From Glandiceps talaboti (Eukaryota; Hemichordata; Enteropneusta; Spengelidae): DNA of 64,000 nucleotides. Each line of letters opens with the position of its first letter. The first letter of the stretch is position 1. The DNA is taken from the NCBI RefSeq assembly GCF_964340395.1, contig NC_135570.1, forward strand, positions 6,937,822 through 7,001,821, in the 5' to 3' direction. Positions 51,038-61,600 of this stretch are shown piece by piece. A model generated the notes under the pieces. The model made no database searches. It worked only from the letters and a program-made list of their open reading frames with translations, and was not told where the DNA came from. Position numbers and translations under genes: made by a program.

Positions 51038-54000
51038 GCAGCAGCTACAAACAACAGTTGCTCACAAGTTAGTAAAATGAAAAACAAAAACAGTCAAATT
51101 TTAATTTTCTTTTAATAATAATAAACTGTTAATGTAATGATAAATTGAAATGGGCGAATTGAGTGGTACAGATTGTTTTTTGTCTGAAAATACCAGTGTC
51201 TTTCATGTACACTACTATCTACTGATACTTGGTTCATTTAATGTATGAAATTACCTTTACACTGTACTGAAAATATTCTTTGTGACATGACTGTGTTTTG
51301 GTTTGTTGTTATCATAATGATATGTAACTTTTTCATGTAAATTCTTACTAGTATTAAATGACAGACAAATATGACAGACAACATTTTACATTTGCAGCTC
51401 TTGGAAGTTAAAAAAAAAGAGTTGGAAAAGGTTCATCTCAGCCTGCCATCAAAATGTAAAAGATGCACCTGCACTAAAACATAATTGACAAGTATCAAAA
51501 ACTTCTGTGCAAGGTATTTTTTCATCCTATAGATATGACTATAATTTTCAACATAAAGTTTTAATAACACATTCTTAATACATGTGTATTTCCTAAAATT
51601 AGCATATTGGCAACGTCTGCTACATGTGAAACAGAAGACAATATCTCACAAGCTGAGTTAACAGAGAAAAAGTAAAATAAGTCATTAGTCTCACTTTACT
51701 CTCCCTGGACAATATGTTATAAGTTGGGACAAATTAGGAGACGTCTACATCAGTGTCCCCTCATTGGAGACTATACAAATCATGATTTTGCTAGGGAGTT
51801 TAACAAATATACCTATATATCCCTAAAGTAGTAACATATTATGATCTAATTCAAACTCCCCAGCTTGAATACAATTGTGTAACAATTGCATATTCGGGCC
51901 ACTCTTCTACAATTTCTTGCTTCATAAAATGTATTTCTCAAAATATTGTTTTATCGACACTCTTTGTAGCACCCTTTTACGGAATTTCATTTTTATTTCA
52001 TAAGAATAGGCCCACCGGCCATCATTCGACAATAAAGATAATATTGGTGTCTTTCCACTGAGTAATATTAAGCAGACTTTGAATGAAAAAGGTTGGTCGA
52101 ACGTACTTGTACGGAAGTACAACATTGGGAGTGCAGTCACGAACTGTATTTTACCGCCGTAAATGTCGGTTGTATTCTACGTAGTTTGAGGACGTGACAG
52201 TATTATTGCAGTGTTAGACTGACACCGTGATTGAGATGAAAGTGAGTTCACTAACGAACTGTATAATCTGTACATGTACTTTTAATAACGCCACAGACGC
52301 CGTTCGTTTTAGTAATTTAGAAAGCTGGTCATCACAGTGCAAGACGTCCGGTTGCTGGTTAAAGATGAACGTAGGTTAGAAGATGATAATTCGGAAACGG
52401 TTAATTAACCCATCACAAGTACTTTGACTGCTGTTGACTATCAAATGTAACTTCAGTTAATGCAGCAAAGGAAATGAAAATGTCAACATAAGAATACCAT
52501 GATGAATTACATGTATTTAATTAATTAAAGCAAACACAAAACAGTACAAATGTTCAGGTACCTGTCATTTCAAATAATGATAGAATATCTTTTTTGCGTT
52601 TAAACGGAAATATTGAAAATTAACGGGGGCAATTTCTATGCACAGAGTCTTTATTTCCGGGTGCACACTTATTGTAATCATATGAATTCACCAATTCTAT
52701 CTCATAAAGCATTTGCTGGTATATGCTTATCCATATTTGTGTGGTTTTCAGCATGCTAGAAAAATGAATTAGCGGTAAATATAACTAGCTATTATATTAC
52801 CATAACAGACACGGAAATAGTATTCTCTAAAATATTTTGTGCCTTCTGGAATGAAAGAATGAAGTTCTAGTATCCTGTCCATCCAAACGAAAAAACTCCT
52901 TATTCTCTTCAGCTCAGATATACAAGTTTACGTTTCTCTTAAAAAGCTACAAAAACAAACTGATTAACAAAAAAACACCGTATATTACTGTCCAAATACG
53001 GGTATTTGTGCATGATAATCTGCCCAGCGTGAGAATGGCGGATAATGGCCTGATCGGAAGGCTCAAAGGTCCACACTTGGGTTGTAATATTTCTATTTAC
53101 ATGCCCAGTGAACTTTTATATGGTTAATATTTTATATCGATTTTTTGTATATGATTTTTCGTCTGGTACTGTAAGTAGATTGACAAAAGTTGAGAGCGTC
53201 TACTAAATATCGTAATTTATACGAGGTACGGTTTCCCATTATGTATTGCCCGTGGGCAATATGTACGTCTCCTGTCCGGTATGTAACCCGGATGTCCCTG
53301 TCTAAAATAATTGCTAGATGTGTACATTGAGGCATGTACTAATTGTGGCACACAACTATAGACTTGCAAATAATCAAGAACTGTTTATGTCAGTAACATA
53401 ATGACTTCTTCAGCTGTGAATCACATGGTTGGTTGCGATTGTAATCTTTTTAGTTACCAACACGTAATTTTTAAATTAACTACATGTACACTGCACTGTA
53501 AAGTCAACAACAGGAAATTGTGAGCGAGTGTGGTACATGAAATGATATATTAACTAACATTCGTATAGCGTAGTCAGTTAAGTGCAATTGATCGTAGTTC
53601 CTTTCAGCCCTCCATAGACACGCCCGAACATAGATCTATTCCAGATTTCTACGAGTGTTGTCCCACTATCGTTTGGGTTTCTTTGCATCGATATCTTTGC
53701 TGTCAACAAGTTTTTAAAGTTTTTTTTTCTCAGTGTGAATCAGATATCTTGCCATTTTATTTGGTAAATTCAAACAGATTTTGGAGACTGAATTCGCAAT
53801 CTTGTAAAACTAGTGGCAGTGCCCAAGGGCCAGTAAAAATTATTTGTGCCTATAGTATCTAAATTTAGGTCACGTGGTAACTAATTTACAACATGTGACT
53901 TGATCTAAGCCAATCACAGGAGGCTATAGAAAGCGATGGTATAATAAAAAAAAACTAGTGAACTGTGACACCAGCCAGTCCAAATATAATCTAGCTTGCT

Positions 54001-57000
54001 TCCCAATAACTAGTCTCGAACTGACTAGCTATGTTAATCACTTGATAGAGGCTTTAAATACAGGAAATACATCAGTTTATTACCTTATAAAACATCTAAT
54101 CCCAAGAGCCCTTTACCGTAAATTGTCCAGTGTCGTGCTAATGAAGGTACACAAACGAACAAGCTTAAGTGTATATGCTATCGTTATGAAATTTAATGAG
54201 GTGTACATATGCTTATTAATTTTGGCATGGATAACTGCAGTAAGAGACAGTAGAATGTGGGTAGAATTTAGTGTTAATGATGTTACTAATGTCATAACAA
54301 ATCTCATTCTCACAAGTAAAGGCTATTTACCTGCTAACGCAAATATTACTGCATTTATAATAATACAAATGAAACCTGCGACATATCTTCCTTATGCTAA
54401 TGGAAAACTGATTAGTTTTAGTAAACATCATAGGAATATAAGTCATTTGCATAATTAATGATTTTCGGTATTTATTGTACATCTAAAGAATGCACACTTC
54501 ATATTCCTTATACCTTATAGACTATTAGTACATACGTCAACAATAAGAAAGCGCAAGTGTCCAATAAAAGACTTTGATGTAACGTATAATCTTAATAATT
54601 CATTTGCATAATTGATGATTTTCGGAAATTAGGCCATATTTGAAGTATGTAGCTTCAACTTTCATATAGTTTGGTAAACTTAATTTGGTAACTATAAATT
54701 TAGAGAGCAGCATGTATGACAGTAATAGTTCATACGTTTGCATTTTGACAATGTATGTTTACAAGAATAAAAATCTGAAGGTTTCCCTTTACATAAGGCT
54801 CTCTCAAAATGGTGTTGTGTTGAAAGATAAAGTTGAGGTGCATGAATTGAGCAATCTGCACATTTTAGAAACTTAGATTTAGGAATATATATTCGAGTCT
54901 CTATTATACGCATGTCTACGTTTTGAAGGATGGGCTAATTCTACAGCATTCCAAGACAGGAGGGACATGTAGGAATGTGCGTTAGAGGTACAAATGTTTG
55001 CTCTCTTCCCGGTTTCTCCTATGTCAAGACTACGTACATCCCACTACTGGTAACCATGGTAATACTTAATGCAGGTGGTCATATAATTTAATGGCGTTGT
55101 CATTGGCCAAAGGCTTAGCTTGGTCCAAATTCGCCCTGCATAGTTGGGTTTGATTAAACATTAACCAATTACAGTCTGTACATACAAAGGGTGTTGCTAA
55201 GTTTGACCCTACCGAACAATTCAGGGTTCTGCTTCCACACTTGTGCACTACAGCTGGTGTTACAAGTAATGACTGTATTGAATTTTCGAATTTCTGAATT
55301 TAGATACTTGAAAAAAAACCTGTCTGAAGAAAAAGTGTTTACATGGATTTTAAACTGTATCAGTAAATCAAACTCTAGACTGACAACATGTAATTACTGC
55401 ATTCCTTTGTTTGACATAAATGATAACTGATATTTCAACAAAAAAACCCAGAGTTCTCCAACATTTTATTGATTGCCTTACTTTTGATTGGTCATGCAAT
55501 GAACGGGTCACGAAGTGGATTCGTGATTTTAACAGACATTGGCAAGCTACGAGATTAGTTATGTATAATTATAGCAAATCGATAAAAAGTCGGTTCTCAA
55601 TTATCACGTCGTTGTTAAGTTGACAGGTTCTGGAAAATGCGGACGGCCTTTTCATCAGTAGTAACTACCGAGAATTTATAGGTATGTGAAAACTGAATAC
55701 AACCATTGAACCCCCACCCCCTCCCCCTCAAATGTTATCATTAAACTTTGTTTGGTGCCAATAATAATGCCCCTCCCCCAACTCAGAATAAAATGAATTC
55801 AACTGATTAAATTGAATACATTTAGCAGGCAAACCGAAATGAGCGATACGTTGAATTATAAAAGAAAATTTTAATATTGCTATGTGTCTGTTATTGTACT
55901 ATCAAACTTACTGAGGTAAAGTTGATACATTTTATGTGATTGTGTTTGAATTTGTTTTGTGTAATTCGTAGCTTGAAATATAATGTTGTATGTTATAATT
56001 GTTTTATAAATTAAAAATCCAAAATAAATACCTAATACTTATCCATATGGTCACTTTAACAAACATCGTGCAAAGTCTATGCTTTCTCTAGTTTGGTAGT
56101 ATTTCTGTACCTGTAATGACTTTTCTACCTAGAGACTCGTAATGGTCTTTCTTTTGAAACAGGAAGAGAGCAAGTTTCGTAGCTAACGCCTTGTTAGATT
56201 AAATCAAGGTCCTATTAGATTAATAACGTTATATCGTATAACTATACATAACTGTGCAAGTAAATGACATCCTGGATTCTTGTGAATGACACGAGTTCAA
56301 TGTGCTGTCGAGATAAGGTCTTAAATGTATTACATATCTGGAATGCGACATCTTGACTCAAAGTTTAATTATAATTTTTTTACATCTATCAACATAAATT
56401 CTCTCGAGACTGTAACTGATTCCCAGCATGATATTTCTTGTGATGGTTAACACGATGACCATGTACCATTAGTCATTCGGGACACGCGTTTTGCTATAGT
56501 ATGGATGAATAATGAAAATATGACTTTTTTCATTAATTTTCACATTCGTTTAGGCTAGCTTCATGTAGTTTTGTGATAACTCCCTGCAGTAGTGCGATAA
56601 CTCGGTAGCACGGTTTGATAATTCGTAGTTGTTGTGTGTTAACTTACTATGGCAGTGTGGTATCTCACTTTAGTAGTGTGATAACTCCCTGCAGTAGTGC
56701 GATAACTCGGTAGCACGGTTCGATAATTCACAGTCGTGGTGTGTTAACTTACTATGGCAGTGTGGTATCTCACTTCAGTAGTGTTGTCGTACTGTAATAA
56801 TTCACAATAATAATGCGATAATGTGCCGTAGTAATGTTATAACTCACTTTATCGGTGTGATACCGGACTGTAACAGTGTGATAACTCTATGAAGTATAGT
56901 GTGATAACACTTGTACCGTTACAGGTACGTGTACATCATGACATATAGCATAGGTACGATTAATTTCAATAACGACCTTACAATGACATGTTACGGCGTA

Positions 57001-58694
57001 TTTAACGATGTCTGCTGCAATGATGATGGAATTTGAAACAACATCAATAGTGCCGTGGCTGTTGGCGGCTTTATAGTATACTGCAAAAGGAGAGTTTATA
57101 TCTTTTATTGAAGTGGCCACATAGATATAAGTATTTCTCATTTTGGGGGGATTTTTAATTCACAAAACAATTATATCATGGCTTCCTATTTGAAAACTCA
57201 ATATGAAACAACATTTACTAAGTCTGTGTTTGTAACTCAATAAATTGCAAAAAGCTAAAATGTGTAAAAAGGTGTTATTATTGTACGTTTTATGTTACCA
57301 ACGGTGGACAATTAGCTCTTTGAAGGTGCCAAAATATCTCCTTCCTATCTAACCACACCATGAAACTGATACATATTGATACAAACCAATCGTGAATGCC
57401 TCTGATTTAGGTCCACATTATGTTTTCAGCAGCTCTTGAAGTCTTTGAAAAAAATTAGTCTTAAGGTCCCTTACTATATCACTTGGACATAAACAAACTG
57501 ATGAAAGCACTCTGATCTACATCAAAGGCACCCGCTATTGGTTTTATTAATATCATTACACGTCGGTTTAATAGTGTGATAAGGAGCAGGCGGCACCTTC
57601 AAATCCAGTTTGATCGTCTATTACAGATAAAAAACGACGTTGTGATCTGAGCGGCAGCAGTTGACAACTACTGCAAGGGTTGTATTTTGTCAGCAAATGG
57701 TACAGCGGTAAAATAAATACGTCGAATGCGGACAGAGTTAGTTGGCTCGAGTTTGGTGGTCATTTATCATTAGATATCTCAATTAAGACGTCTGAGCTGT
57801 GTTCGATCGCTAATAACACTGATCAACGGTTGCCATCTCCTAGATCATTCTTACTCCATCAACATTTAACTCATTTACGTTACCATGCGTGATGAGAATA
57901 TTTTGTTAGTAAACGTGTTTAGCGAAGGAATGTTTGGCAAAGTACTGAGGCAGCGTCATTGCGCAAAAGGTAAACTTAACTGGGTGTGCTTTAAGCTTCG
58001 TTTCGAAATACAATCCGTGTTCTTTTTTCAAATGGAAGGCTTGTAATCGATTAAAATACGAGAAGAGTCTCTTGTGGATGCTATTTCAATTTGACTGCTC
58101 GGTTAGGTAATTAAATTTTTAAACGATCGCGACATGTACTAGGGGTCTGTGGCATATTAACATGAATGAGCGAAGAGGAAAAAAGAGTTGGGAAACAACA
58201 CAACACAACACAACACAACACAACACAACACAACACAACACAACAAAACACAACACAACACAACACAACAAAACAAAACACAACACACATAGCACAACAC
58301 AACACAACACAACACAACACAACACAACACAACACAACACAACACAACACAGAACTAAAGAATGCGACTGTATGACATGAGTATTCCCATACCAGCTAAT
58401 CGTGACAAAAACCATTTTATCATAATACACACATATCACTGACAAAATGTCAGCTAGTTTCAAAAATCCGAATGTATATACTATTTGTAAAATTATGAAA
58501 TACACACACTGTTACTGTCAGTGCAACAGTGCTGTCCATGTTAACTTAATCTTCAAGAACATACGTGGTAATGAGAGTGTATTCTTGCTAAAAATTATCT
58601 CAACTCTTTATAACTTACCCTCGCTGGAAATAAACACAGTTATCAGCGACAAAGCAAAATACAACACTGCCATTTGATCCATTGCTATACCCAT
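35541..58694 (-). CDS. nicotinic acetylcholine receptor-like subunit (Cys-loop ligand-gated channel), divergent
   Basis: This is a pentameric ligand-gated ion channel subunit of the plasma membrane. Exons in transcript order: 58694-58619, 39752-39604, 39019-38975, 38532-38423, 38109-37236 and 35678-35541, which sum to 1392 nt (463 aa). Exons of 45 and 110 bases match the usual nAChR exons 3 and 4. A signal peptide occupies residues 1-25. Loop A is WKPDIYCMN. The Cys-loop is C159-C173 with FFPYD. Loop B is GSWSYTTD. M1 is about 249-269, M2 277-299 and M3 307-331, followed by a loop of about 85 residues and M4 (about 424-454). M2 keeps Glu at -1' and Leu at 9', which fits a cation channel. There is no Cys-Cys pair in loop C, so it is not a classical alpha subunit. 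Confidence 0.88.
35866..36390. repeat. degenerate TGTATTCTGT/GTCTGT repeats
   Basis: Variants of TGTATTCTGTCTGTGTTG recur irregularly. Larger units (with GTAAGATGTATTACTCTATT) recur near 36070, 36165 and 36355. The long Cys/Val/Leu-rich frame on the + strand is explained by this repeat. It lies in the last receptor intron. Confidence 0.8.
36540..36690. repeat. tandem pair, period about 64 bp
   Basis: AACTTTGAATCATAAAA and GTCACTCTG-TAATTAAACATAACTGTAAA occur twice, starting near 36570 and 36634. Confidence 0.75.
38931..38944. repeat. G homopolymer
   Basis: Uninterrupted G run next to the receptor exon at 39019-38975. A likely site of assembly length error. Confidence 0.9.
40291..40823. repeat. 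(ATGT)n array about 530 bp
   Basis: Nearly continuous ATGT with GT interruptions, ending in a few ATGC units. It is open in every + and - frame, which makes long meaningless frames such as Met-Tyr-Val-Cys repeats. Confidence 0.98.
40903..41045. repeat. (GTCT)n array
   Basis: CTGTCTGT repeats with a GGCTGGCGGGCTG interruption, then decayed copies. Confidence 0.95.
41950..42460. repeat. 39-bp minisatellite, about 12 copies, with inverted copies to 42650
   Basis: The unit contains ACACTGCTACATTTTATCGT and CTGGCTCGACAAAAATCA with substitutions between copies. As 39 is divisible by 3, one frame stays open for 13-residue repeats, but it has no gene context. Reverse-oriented units (GATAAAATGTAGCAGTGTT) follow at 42500-42650. 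Confidence 0.92.
42985..43115. repeat. dispersed repeat, second copy at 49365-49480
   Basis: Both places share TTCAATCCC-GGT, TCACATTAG-GTTATCTTAA, GAATCATTC-TT and a CAACTCT/CAGCTCT stretch in the same order. Confidence 0.55.
43970..44355. repeat. (ATGT)n array
   Basis: ATGT with several GTGTGT blocks and one ACCCGGT interruption near 44033. Confidence 0.98.
44536..44838. mobile_element. MITE-like element with about 50-bp terminal inverted repeats
   Basis: The left end AAGTGACCATATGGATGA mirrors the right end TCATCCGTATGGCCACTT, and the similarity runs inward through the TTTATTTTGGA-like part. Relatives occur at 7390-7513, 56003-56056, 57143-57300 and 61415-61590, in both orientations. No open frame. 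TSD not determined. Confidence 0.7.
46995..47098. repeat. (CATA)n array
   Basis: CACA then pure CATA repeats, the opposite strand of the ATGT family of arrays. Confidence 0.97.
48043..48076 (+). repeat. GTGGGG tandem, G-quadruplex-forming
   Basis: Four runs of five G are separated by single T bases, with a further partial run on the left. Confidence 0.9.
48371..49040 (+). pseudogene. broken non-LTR retrotransposon 3' end (reverse transcriptase C-terminus)
   Basis: The reading starts [19 protein letters not shown] (from 48371) and is continued in the next frame by [20 protein letters not shown], then [10 protein letters not shown] and [14 protein letters not shown], with a stop at about 48824. 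This is the thumb and C-terminal pattern of LINE reverse transcriptases. The frame change lies at the TATGGGGGC run (about 48420). The catalytic palm motifs are absent. The 3' tail is AATAAAG plus TATTATTAA repeats, ending near 49040. Confidence 0.8.
49124..49205. repeat. (ATGT)n array
   Basis: Pure ATGT repeat in receptor intron 1, shortly after the LINE fragment. Confidence 0.97.
49580..49835. repeat. (GACA)n with GATA and CACACA variants
   Basis: Long imperfect GACA array. Overlapping Cys/Leu/Ser/Val-rich frames on the - strand are repeat artefacts. Confidence 0.95.
50425..50715. repeat. second copy of the foldback element seen at 27990-28270
   Basis: The same order of blocks is found: TTCATGGTTGC-CAATG, CTCAGTGCTTAT, GAATATATTATT, CACAGCAA-GATAC, CACAAGATCAA, GTGATGTAAAA and TCTCCAGAACCCATAGTT. 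The inverted repeat here is decayed. Confidence 0.85.
50966..51042. repeat. (CAA)n array
   Basis: Pure CAA trinucleotide run ending in three CAG units. Confidence 0.97.
56565..56895. repeat. nested repeat: 105-bp unit built of 20-22-bp GTAGTGTGATAACTC-like blocks
   Basis: CTCCCTGCAGTAGTGCG recurs exactly 105 bases apart (first at about 56580, then 56685), with highly similar sequence between. Inside each unit and beyond it, shorter blocks of AGTAGTGTGATAACTC type recur every 20-22 bases. Confidence 0.85.
58195..58352. repeat. (AACAC)n pentanucleotide array
   Basis: AACAC repeats with a few AACAA variants, 270 bases from the receptor signal-peptide exon (58619-58694) and downstream of it in transcript order. 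Confidence 0.97.
58619..58694 (-). CDS. receptor exon 1: signal peptide
   Basis: ATG at 58694, 25 codons plus one base, then GTAAG. The product [17 protein letters not shown] continues hydrophobic and ends near SSEG, a good signal peptide. Its phase-1 end fits exactly the phase of the exon at 39752 (G plus GC gives Gly, then YVYDS). The assignment across a 19-kb intron rests on phase and signal-peptide character. A nearer unseen first exon, or this being the start of another gene, remain possible. Confidence 0.65.
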
Positions 58695-61600
58695 GGTGAT
58701 AAAGGCCGACAGTAAGCTGGCAGTGGGCTGTAACGTTCAGTTAAAATGAGCGCCTCGAATGAACTGAGTTCACCAAACGCAGGACTCAGCCCTGTTAGAC
58801 GTTTACATTATAATAATGAAAATGATACGTCATCAAGTTATGAACACCAGATGGCGTCTATCACAACTACTATACTGTATCATCAATTGAAATGGCAGTT
58901 TTGCTGATAGCTACAACACCTTAGACATTCGCCGCAAAACGGCCAATCAGTCAAAACAAATAATAAGCTACAGCTATATTATAGCAACAATGACGTGTGG
59001 CGACTTCCTTTTTAGTGAGAAAATATTAAACTTTGTCCCATTCTTGTTTATTTATGTAAAGTCTGGATTGAATATGGTGCTATGCACTTATAATTAGTTA
59101 ATTAGATGAGTTCAACACTTAAAAAAAAATTAATTTGATAAATCTTTCCCGTTTTTCGCCCGCCATGTATTTTGATTAGTTACTTAGCTTTTCAACATGG
59201 AACTTTTAACATTAAGGTAGAAGGGAACTCATTTCCGTGAAAATTCTTCAATTCTCTCCAACTTTACCATGTGAAAGTTTCTTCCTGATCCTTTTGAAAA
59301 AAACCTAAATAAATTTGTGGGTTCACCGTCTTATTTTCATGGAAATAATTCCTACACCCCCCCCCCCTACCCCAAAAATATTCGGCAGCCATATTGGATT
59401 CTAAAATGGTCTACTTATGAAGATAGTATGAGATGTATTTCAAAAATATGTATGGTGACACCTGACTTTTTTTCTTGATTTTAAGTGTGAATATGTTGGA
59501 GTTTTCTTGAATAAAGTATATACTAGTACTATGTTGAGGAAATGAAATGAAAAGTGGTGTATTTGGTTTCTAGCAATATATTATTGCTAGCATTTCTAAA
59601 CGACAGTCAAGATGTCACACATTAAACAGATGCGTAGGTATACCTCTATTGTGTACTGTGATAATTACTTTAACCTTAGATATACACATTTGGTCCATTT
59701 TTCATTAACATTCATTGAGCTTGACGCTAAGTGACTCGATGTTGGATTGGATTAAAATAATTAGCCACACACACGATCAATCCATGTTTCATGACCAAAT
59801 TGAATCTAAGGTACACAGTACACGGATTTTATTCAACCTACGTAACGTAATAATTGATGGAGTAGAATGTGGGATTTAGAAAGAGATCTCTATTTAAATG
59901 TTTAACATGCAGACTTTGATAGTCTGCCAAGTAGTAAATAAATGATCTTAGAGAAACAAACAATATGATTGAGGGCGCTGTACGTGTACGCAATCGGATC
60001 AATATGCCAAAGCGTTTAAGTATATGACTTAGAGATTATATTCGTCACAAGATTTTTCGGCTTCTTTCCACTCATCACAACTAATGTGTACGCAGTAATA
60101 AGGTGATTTTCATGGCATTCATATAAATGTGTAAAAGTTTACGTGAAATTTCTTGAACGCAATCACATTTGTTCAAACCGTCCTAATTACTAAATACTCA
60201 ATTTTAATATTTGCTGATTAGTTTACGATCAACCTTAGATATATTTCACCTAGTTCACTTAGATGCATTTTAGGCAGTTCACTACAATATAGAACGAAGG
60301 TTCAAACAGTAGTAAGAAATGATAGGGAGATACAAATATTTTTTTCGATTTGATAAGAAAAAATGAGTGAAAAAAAATAGTAAATGGGTTCGAATATGGC
60401 CACAAGGCCTAAACGTCAGAATCCCCAGACGCTGATATGGAGTGTACAGAATATCAATACGATGGCCTAATTGTATAGTGAGTCACTAGAAAAACATCTC
60501 TTGGCCTTGGAGTAAGGGTTTTGAGGGCAAAATCCCAAGAGCAACTTAACATAGGACTTTATGTTATGTTAAACACAATGCAAAGATGGCATGCTACCGG
60601 CAACCTCGAAATATTCCCCAAAGTACAGTAAATATCTTATGAGAAAATTTCTATAACATGCTTTTACCCATAATAATCACAACAATCAAGGCAGAATGTA
60701 GAGTACAACGATGCTACATGAGCACAAAGTTCAAAGGTTACTCACGGCGGTTCACCCTATAAAGTCAAAAGTATACTCGTCTATAACTACGATCAGCTCA
60801 TGATATGGACGTTTTAAATTGCAGTGCGCCCCCAAATTCTTACTAATACATTACTTCGTTTTTTCTGCATGATATACTGTTGTTGGTTTAACCACATTAT
60901 ATACAGCCTATAGCTGTAATCCTTCTGGCTTTATAGTGTACAAATAAAGAAGAACGTGTAGATATTTATTTTTTGTTTGTAATGTTACCGTGACAACAAC
61001 ATCGTACGAACCACCTGTTGATTGTATTTACCCCTCAAGGCCTTTTATATTGTAAAACATTAAAACTGTCAAAACTGAATAGGAATGTGTTATTTATGCT
61101 GACCTCTTAATGTTCACAATTCTCCAAACTTGCCTAACAACCATGTTTGACAACAGATATTTCACTCACATACGAATTATCAAATTGGCCGCTAATAAAT
61201 TTCAAGACAATTGCGACAGCCGCGACACTTTGGTATTTGGATAGTCGAGGACAAATAATAAATGGCAGGATATAATTGTACAAAAATAAATATGACCACA
61301 ATGTAACGTCAACAATCCTTAGTTGTTATCAAATTTGAAGGGTTTGACATTTTCGTCCGCATTCCTAAACTGAGCGGTAGCTTTGATAAATTCAAGCGGC
61401 AATATGAATGAGGACTGGGTATTTATTTTGGATTTTTAAAAAAAAATTATTAAACAATTTTATCATGGCTTCCTACTTGAAAAATCAATGTGACACATTG
61501 ACAAAGTTTGTGTTTGTCACTCAGTACATTGCAAAAAGGCTAAAAAAAATGTGTAAAAAAGGTTTGTCATTGTACGTACAATAACAAACATTTAAGATTA

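Larger units (their letters stand above)
39753..58618. other. receptor intron 1, 18.9 kb, repeat-laden
   Basis: No conserved exon was recognised here on either strand. It contains four long ATGT/CATA arrays, CTGT/GACA arrays, the 39-bp minisatellite, a TIR element, a LINE fragment, the 105-bp nested repeat and an AACAC array, listed separately. The remainder is AT-rich with scattered dispersed repeats. Confidence 0.55.

Noticed and set aside
53958-54458. 166-codon frame on the + strand
   Set aside because: No family resemblance. The end overlaps a TTTGCATAATTAATGATTTT-type dispersed repeat also found at 54590 and 7160.
58162-58380. Thr/Gln/His/Asn repeat frames
   Set aside because: AACAC microsatellite artefact.
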